Positions 58,257-64,000 of a stretch of DNA of 64,000 nt are shown here, one piece after another. Position 1 is the first letter of the stretch; every line of letters starts with the position of its first letter. Position numbers and translations under genes: made by a program. Source of the stretch: Crotalaria pallida (taxonomy: Eukaryota; Streptophyta; Magnoliopsida; Fabales; Fabaceae); NCBI GenBank assembly GCA_037953625.1, contig CM075649.1:88851290-88915289 (forward strand), in the 5' to 3' direction. The notes beneath the pieces were generated by a model that did no database searches, was not told the DNA's origin, and was given only the letters and a program-made list of their open reading frames with translations.

Positions 58257-58895
58257 GTTGACCTCTGACCTGAGGGACGCCATATGAATTAAAGTGAATG
58301 AGTGTTGACCTCTGACCTGAGGGACACAGAATGAAATGAAGTGTTGACCTCTGACCTGAGGGACACAGAATGAAATGAAGTGTTGACCTCTGACCTGAGG
58401 AACACAGTATGAAATAAAGTGTTGACCTCTGACCTGAGGGACACAGAATGAAATAAAGTGTTGACCTCTGACCTGAGGGACACAGAATGAAATAAAGTGT
58501 TGACCTCTGACCTGAGGGACACAGAATAAATTAAGTGTTGACCTCTGACCTGAGGGACACGGAATGAAATAAAGTGTTGACCTCTGACCTGAGGGACACA
58601 GTATGAAATAAAGTGTTGACCTCTGACCTGAGGGACACAGAATGAAATAAGGTGTTGACCTCTGACCTGAGGGACACAGAATGAAATGAAGTGTTGACCT
58701 CTGACCTGAGGGACACAGAATGAAATAAAGTGTTGACCTCTGACCTGATGGACACAAGATGAATTAAAGTGATTGGGTGTTGACCTCTGACCTGAGGGAC
58801 ACCGGATGAAATGTGTATTGGTGTGTTGACCTCTGACCTGAGAGACACACCGTGAATTAAGAAATTGTAGTGTTGACCTCTGACCTGAGGGACGC
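58257..58895 (+). repeat. 39-bp W-box-containing hairpin array, solo LTR V
   Basis: Sixteen units of GTTGACCTCTGACCTGAG occur, mostly every 39 bases. Each unit contains TTGACC, which matches the WRKY-factor W-box TTGAC[C/T], and forms GTGT-TGA-CCTC-N6-GAGG-G-ACAC. Decayed CCTC...GAGG units lie on both sides (about 58018-58230, 58915-58990). Long minus-strand frames (58056-58757, 58289-58897, 58531-59079) result from the repeat. Confidence 0.9.
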
Positions 58896-59227
58896 ATAAT
58901 TTAAATAAGGAAAAGAATGTGGGTCTCTGCTTGAGGTGATAAATGTGTTGAATGAAATTGTACATTTGGCCTCTGATTTGAGGTGATGTACTGAAATAAA
59001 ATGTGTATGTGAAATGAGTAAAAAGTAAAGGAATGGATGTTGAAATGAATAATGAAAATGGAAATTTTGGAATGAACAATGAATATGGAAATTATGAAAT
59101 GTGCATGGTGTGCAATATGTGAAGATATGTTTAATTGCTATTTGTGCTTGACCTAGCGGGTCGTTATGTCTAGTAAGAAACTGCCTTCTATTTCATGTGC
59201 AATGCTCACTCCCTTACATTTTCAGGT

Positions 59228-59290
59228 ACAGAGATTGAGTTGGCACAGCCCCCGGCCGAGCATGAGTACTTTCCCTTACAGGGAGAGTAG
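59228..59290 (+). CDS. Micro-ORF after LTR V acceptor, solo copy
   Basis: TEIELAQPPAEHEYFPLQGE and TAG follow TTTTCAG (59221-59225). Same peptide as at 25297-25358 with Gln to His and an intact final Glu. Confidence 0.35.
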   Translation, partial: TEIELAQPPAEHEYFPLQGE

Positions 59291-59691
59291 GGTTATTATG
59301 GGATTTGGAGGATATTATGAACTTAAGCCTCTTACACTATTTTGATGTAAAATTTGTTATTCATACTTTAAGTGAGGCTTAGGATGTTTTATTTTGACAA
59401 AGTTATATGTCTTGGTTATGTCACTGAAACTTAGTATTTTCCGCTATTACTCTGATATATTTGGAGCCCATGGGGCCTTGATATAATTTAGAAATATAAT
59501 CTGAAGCCCTGCTGGCTATTAGTTGTCTATTTGAAAATTGTTTACCACAGGTTAAATTTTGGATTAGTCCGAAAAACAAACAAAACTCCGTCCGTTTGAT
59601 GGAAGATTTTATAAGCTTAAAAAGGAAATTTCAAATTCACTGTTTTATATAAGGGTTTAAAAGGGTAATTAATTGTAGGTGTTACACAGCA

Positions 59692-59870
59692 CCATAAGCG
59701 TCTTTCTCCTCAGTGGTTGCTCAGCAGCACCATAAGCGTCTTTCTCCTCAGTTGTTGCTCAGCAGCACCATAAGCATCTTTCTCCTCAGTTGTTGCTCAG
59801 CAGCACCATAAGCGTCTTTCTCCTCAGTTGTTGCTCACCGGCACCATAAGCGTCTTTCTCCTCAGTTGTT
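59692..59870 (-). repeat. 39-bp minisatellite, inverted LTR I (second part)
   Basis: Five further units, reading CACCATAAGCGTCTTTCTCC on the plus strand, continue the array interrupted by the solo LTR V. Confidence 0.85.
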
Positions 59871-62800
59871 GCTCATCATCCTCATCATCACCACGCTTCC
59901 GCTCGCCTCGTCGAGTATTTCTTATCACCATCTTAAAAATCATCTTTTCATCTCCGTTCTTTCTCAAACTCAATTATTAATTCTCTTTCTTTCACTACTT
60001 ATCTCTTTCATAATTTCTTTCTTAACATCTTATGATTCCGGTATACCAACGTGTCTCAAAATAGTTCACACTTGTTTAATCATAAATAAGTCATTTCACA
60101 TAATTATATAATCAAGTGATTCATCCATGATTAACGAAAAACATAACATCATACCATTTCAGCAAAACATATTAACTATAGACAACAATCAATCTCAGCT
60201 ATTCGTATGGATAGCACAACAAACAAGCAAGCAAACAAACAATTGCTATCCCGCTACATCGCCTTATGAGATTGGGGTCCAATCTTTGAGATGATTGGAC
60301 GCCTTAATATGTTACCTAATACCACGGCATCTCAAGGGGAGCCCCTCTCTCACCTCGATGACGAAACTCTCGAAAGCTTTCCCAAATTTTCCAGTCGCTA
60401 GCCTTGCCTCGTTTCCTTTGCGTCCGTCACCCGAACTAGAACATTTTTCCCCGTGCATTAGAAACGATTTTAACGAATTCATCAATTTGTTTTGAAAACA
60501 CTTTGAAATCATTCCTTTTTGAAAACACATCGTCCATATTCCAAAAGATTTCACATCTAAATCAAATCTTTAAAAAGAATGTTTTCAAGAAAACTTTGAA
60601 ACATCTCTAAATTAATCTCTTTATTAAAACAAAATTCATTTGTCTTGAGGTGAGTTCACTTTAAAACGTTCATGTTATAAAAATCGTTGTCTTTAAGCTT
60701 TAAAACAGGACTCAGAAATTTCAGGAAAATAAAATGTCAAGACCAAAGCACATTGATTCATTAAATCTTCAAACTTCACAATATTGTAAGATACTGGTTA
60801 AAGAATATCATAGAAAATTTTTCAAATAACTTTAAGTTGTTTAATTTACACTTTTTCAAATAAAACATTTTTCGCATCCTTTGAAACAAACTCAAAATAA
60901 TTTTAATTCACACATTCAACAATCACATAAAAGTTTCAAAGCCTTCACAATTCACATAATACAATTCACACTTTTTAATCATTTACAATCATTACTTAAA
61001 TTATATCCTTCATAAATTAATTGAATTATTCTTAAGAAAATAATTTAAACTAGGCCTTGAGACTAATTCACCAAGGTCCGAATTACTATGGTCATTATTT
61101 TCTAATCACTAATAAATTATAAACTTGAAATCATTGAATCAATATTACAAAAAAAAATTTTCAATTAACTAAATCAACTTGTTCATTTTTATTTCTAAAA
61201 CCAAAAAGAATTAAGGAAACACATATCACTTCCATCACACACATAGTATCATGCACCTAGGAATCTAGCCATTATCATAGGTCATGTCATGAAGAAAATT
61301 TCTCAACTACATGAACATGTATTAGCCAAATCATGCACATAAAATTTTGCAAGGGTTTAATGCACAAATGAAGGCATAAAATCATGAAATCATTTTCTTC
61401 ATTTTGGAACTAAAACCATGAGCATTCAAGGATAAAAATTAACAAATTTCAATTCATTTTTCTTAACAAAAATCAAAGCAACAATTTAAGCCATAAACCA
61501 TTACAAAGATTATTTTATTTTCTTTTTAAAACTTGATTATTTCACACACTCTAAATTATAAGCAAACATAGCCTTTTACTTCTATTTATGTTGGCCGAAA
61601 ATCATCATGCAACAAGACATGGTTTTCATTCATTTTTCAACATACAAGAATCACAAAACCAATCAAATCATGTAAGTTTTCAAGGCTACTTTTCAAAGCA
61701 ACAACCTCACCATTTAATCACATCAACATGCATCAACATTATTAAAACAAAATCTTTTTCAAACATTTTCGACATGCATAAGATAAACTCAAGTTCCTTG
61801 CTTTTCTTAAACCAAAAATAAAGATCTTATTTTAACTTTATAAAAACAACATGCATGTCTTAGAAATCATCAAATCTAGCCTTAAGATTAACATCCATCC
61901 ACTTTTTACAAAATAAAAAGCATGAATCCTAGCTTAATCAAGCATGGCCGAATAGGTTTTACCAAAATAAAACATGCACAAAAATCAAATACTTAATCAA
62001 ATCATATTTATACTTGAAAAATCATTTTAAAAACTTGCTTCCTTAATTTATGTTCAAAACCGTGTCATTCATTAAGGAAAAATATAATCTTTTCTCTTGA
62101 AATTGACATGCAAGACAAAAGATCTCAACTTTTTCACTCATCAAATAAAAATCATTACATGCACACACTTAAATTACAAGGATCATCAACAAACCAACAT
62201 GCAAGATTTAAAGACTTAAGCTTTTTCACAAATCAAGTTTAAATCACATATTTATCCATCAAATAATCATAGAAATTCACATAGATCACGGTTTAGAGCA
62301 AGAAAACTCAACATGCAAAGAGATTCATTTTAGTCTTCACAAAAATCTTAAACAACACTTTAGATCTTTAAGGTTTTAGTTAGAAAAACATTAAGATCTA
62401 ACAAGAAAATCTCAACCGAACATCAAACATAGAGTTACACATATTACAAATTATTTTTAGTCCTTAAAAGTCCATGACCAAGAAAGATCAACACATAAAA
62501 TCCTCTTTCAAGCTATAAAAACACACATGCAAGAAGAAAAGAAGATAGCTCTACCAACTAAAAAGGGAAAACTACACTATTACAATCTTCTTCTTGCTCT
62601 TCGAGTCCTACCATGAAAAGGGATTGATCTTCTAGCTCCTAACACTCTTGATCCTCAAGAGAACTCCTAAATCAAGATCCTAAGCTTCTTATTCATCCTC
62701 CTCTTCCACGGCCTCCTCTCTCTCTCTCTATTTCTTTTTCTTTCTAAGGGTTTGAGGAGCCCTTAGAAGTGTTTGGATGAAATGAGAAGAAGAATGGAAA

Positions 62801-63216
62801 TGAACTAAGGGAATGAACTAAGGCTCTATGTATATATAGGCCAACGAATGATTACTCTTTTGCCCTTGGTTTATTTTCGGTTCATGCACAAATGGGAGGG
62901 GCGTTTTTGGCTTTCCAAAAATTTGCATGGGTGGAGGTTATCAAATTAAGGGGGACAAGATGGAGTAGATTAAGGTGCTAGGGGTCACTTAGGTCTAATG
63001 GCTTGTTGGCTTCTAGTTAGGTTTTCTACTAAGTAGTTTGGTTATGGTTCTTCTCATCTTGTTTGGTTCCTTGTCCTATAAATAAAAATCCTAGGCTTGG
63101 ACATACACACACCAAAACCGTGACACTCACATATACACACACATGTCTTACACTTTTATTTTCTAATCACATTTACTTATAGCATTATAATTACTAATTC
63201 ATACAATAATGCAAAC

Positions 63217-64000
63217 TGTAACACCTAGGATTTATACCCTTATTTCCCCCTTATAATAAAATACGGACTTGAAAATTCATTTTTATTTCATTAAAATCAA
63301 CCGTCAAACGGACGGAGTTTTGTTTGTTTTTCGGACTGTTCCAAAATTCAACCTGTGGTAAACCATTTTAATTAAACAACCAATAGCCAGCAGGGCTTCA
63401 GATAATATTTCTAAATCATATCAAGGCCCAATGGGCTCCAAAAATATCAGAGTACTAGCGGAAATACTAAGTTTACAAAACATAATAGTTTATCAAAACA
63501 AAGCATCCTAAGCCTCATTTAAAATATGCATATTAAATTTACATCAAAATAATATAAGAGGCTTAGGTCCATATTATACTCTAAACCCATAACACCTTAC
63601 TCTCCCTGTAAGGGAAAGTACTCCTGCTCGGCCGGGGGCTGTGCCAGCTCAATCTCCGTACCTGAAAAATGTAATGGAGTGAGCTTTGCACATGAAATAG
63701 AAAGCAGTTTCTAACTAGACATAACAACCCGCTAGGTCAAACACAACTAGCAAATAGAGCATATATTCACATATAGCACGCCATGCACATTTCAAAATTT
63801 CCATATTCATTATTCATTCCAAATTTCCATTTTCATTATTCATTTCAACATCCATTTTCATTATTCATTTCATCATTCATTTTCTTTGCTTTTTATTCAT
63901 TTCACATACACATTTTATTTCAGTACATCACCTCAAATCAGGGGCCAATGCACAATTTTCATTCAACACATTTATCACCTCAAAACAGAGGCCCTTAGAC
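63217..64000 (-). mobile_element. Inverted family-V LTR, 3' end, cut by window edge
   Basis: The plus-strand start TGTAACACCTAGG is the complement of a family-V LTR end. It has the acceptor (63662) and the micro-ORF TEIELAQPPAEQEYFPLQGE with TAA (63658-63597). Decayed CCTC-N6-GRGG units appear near the edge. Flanking bases CAAAC (63212-63216) are the expected target copy. Confidence 0.88.

Larger units (their letters stand above)
55795..59686 (+). mobile_element. Solo LTR of family V
   Basis: It starts TGTAACATCCTAAG and ends TAGGTGTTACA, length 3.9 kb, flanked by a perfect CAGCA target duplication (55790-55794, 59687-59691). It is related to the LTRs of 24884-32506 along its length, but with a different palindrome cassette (56150-56335), donors GTAAGT at 57000 and 56833, a much longer hairpin array (58257-58895), acceptor TTTTCAG (59225) and micro-ORF (59228). 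No interior remains. Confidence 0.93.
54093..63216 (-). mobile_element. Inverted family-I LTR, interrupted by solo LTR V
   Basis: On the minus strand its 3' end is at 54093 (CGGGGAGTTACA). It occupies 54093-55794 and 59692-63216 and lacks its first roughly 550 bases, which lie beyond the insertion at 63217. It contains the LTR ORF (54735-54601), the hairpin block (55117-55369), the minisatellite (55640-55794, 59692-59870) and the TATA box (near 62831). The region 60000-62800 is AT-rich with no other feature. No PBS or interior is visible in the window. Confidence 0.87.

Noticed and set aside
58257..58895. CRISPR-like array (regular repeats with short spacers)
   Set aside because: Spacers are only about 13 bases and nearly identical, no cas genes occur, and the setting is a eukaryotic LTR.
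58056..59079. Three overlapping long minus-strand frames (182-233 codons) of SLRSEVNT-type repeats
   Set aside because: The 39-bp repeat is a multiple of three and lacks stops in several frames, so open frames are automatic. All three frames are open at once, there is no unique start, and they run antisense to the LTR.

Overview
This window is plant nuclear DNA made almost entirely of nested LTR retrotransposons. I see no host gene, tRNA, rRNA or CRISPR array. The evidence for a plant is the set of chromovirus-type Ty3/gypsy integrase and chromodomain remains, a Ty1/copia gag with two zinc knuckles, initiator-Met tRNA primer-binding sites (TGGTATCAGAGC), purine-rich tracts before the 3' LTRs, 5-bp target duplications, and stop codons that look like CG/CHG methyl-cytosine decay. 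The AT-rich composition and the LTR palindromes (AATCGATT, AACCGGTT, GCGCTCGAGCGC) suggest a dicot, perhaps a legume; the host identity is a guess.

Layout. The outer host is a non-autonomous gypsy element called 'I' here. Its 5' LTR (to 5767) is cut on the left by an inverted LTR (1-3433). Its non-coding interior is 5768-7480. Its 3' LTR is 7481-9676 plus 43830-45974. Inside that 3' LTR lie: (a) element A, minus strand, 3' LTR 9677-14127 and the end of pol to about 15520; (b) a head-on junction at about 15516-15539 to element II, plus strand, with the end of pol 15540-17903 and an LTR from 17947. Part of the element II LTR is tandemly duplicated (copy A 18239-34614, copy B 34615 to about 43990). 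Copy A carries a solo family-I LTR (20022-33185, target duplication CATGC), itself hit by a complete non-autonomous family-V element (24884-32506). Copy B carries a complete gag-only copia element (37174-43100, target duplication CGAGG). To the right of 45974 are an unassigned interior and LTR III (48463-51750), an inverted LTR fragment (to 53401), the end of another LTR with its PBS and a gag remnant (53402-54086), an inverted family-I LTR (54093-63216) holding a solo family-V LTR (55795-59686, target duplication CAGCA), and a further inverted family-V LTR running off the right edge.

The most interesting signal is inside the LTRs. Unusually long LTRs (about 3-5.5 kb) of families I, II, III and V share a plan. 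A TATA box (seen in I and II) and leader are followed by a GTAAGT/GTAGGT-type donor, then 1.5-3.8 kb of AT-rich DNA holding tandem hairpin arrays, then a TTTCAG/TTTAG/TTAG acceptor directly before a short reading frame, and then the LTR end and PBS. In families I and A a hairpin block shows covarying stems. Family II has an array of mini-hairpins with fixed YGG loops but changing stems. Family V has a site where the kind of palindrome is swapped between copies. Together this suggests a structured, spliced LTR leader that can encode small proteins. That is inference from sequence and needs RNA data.
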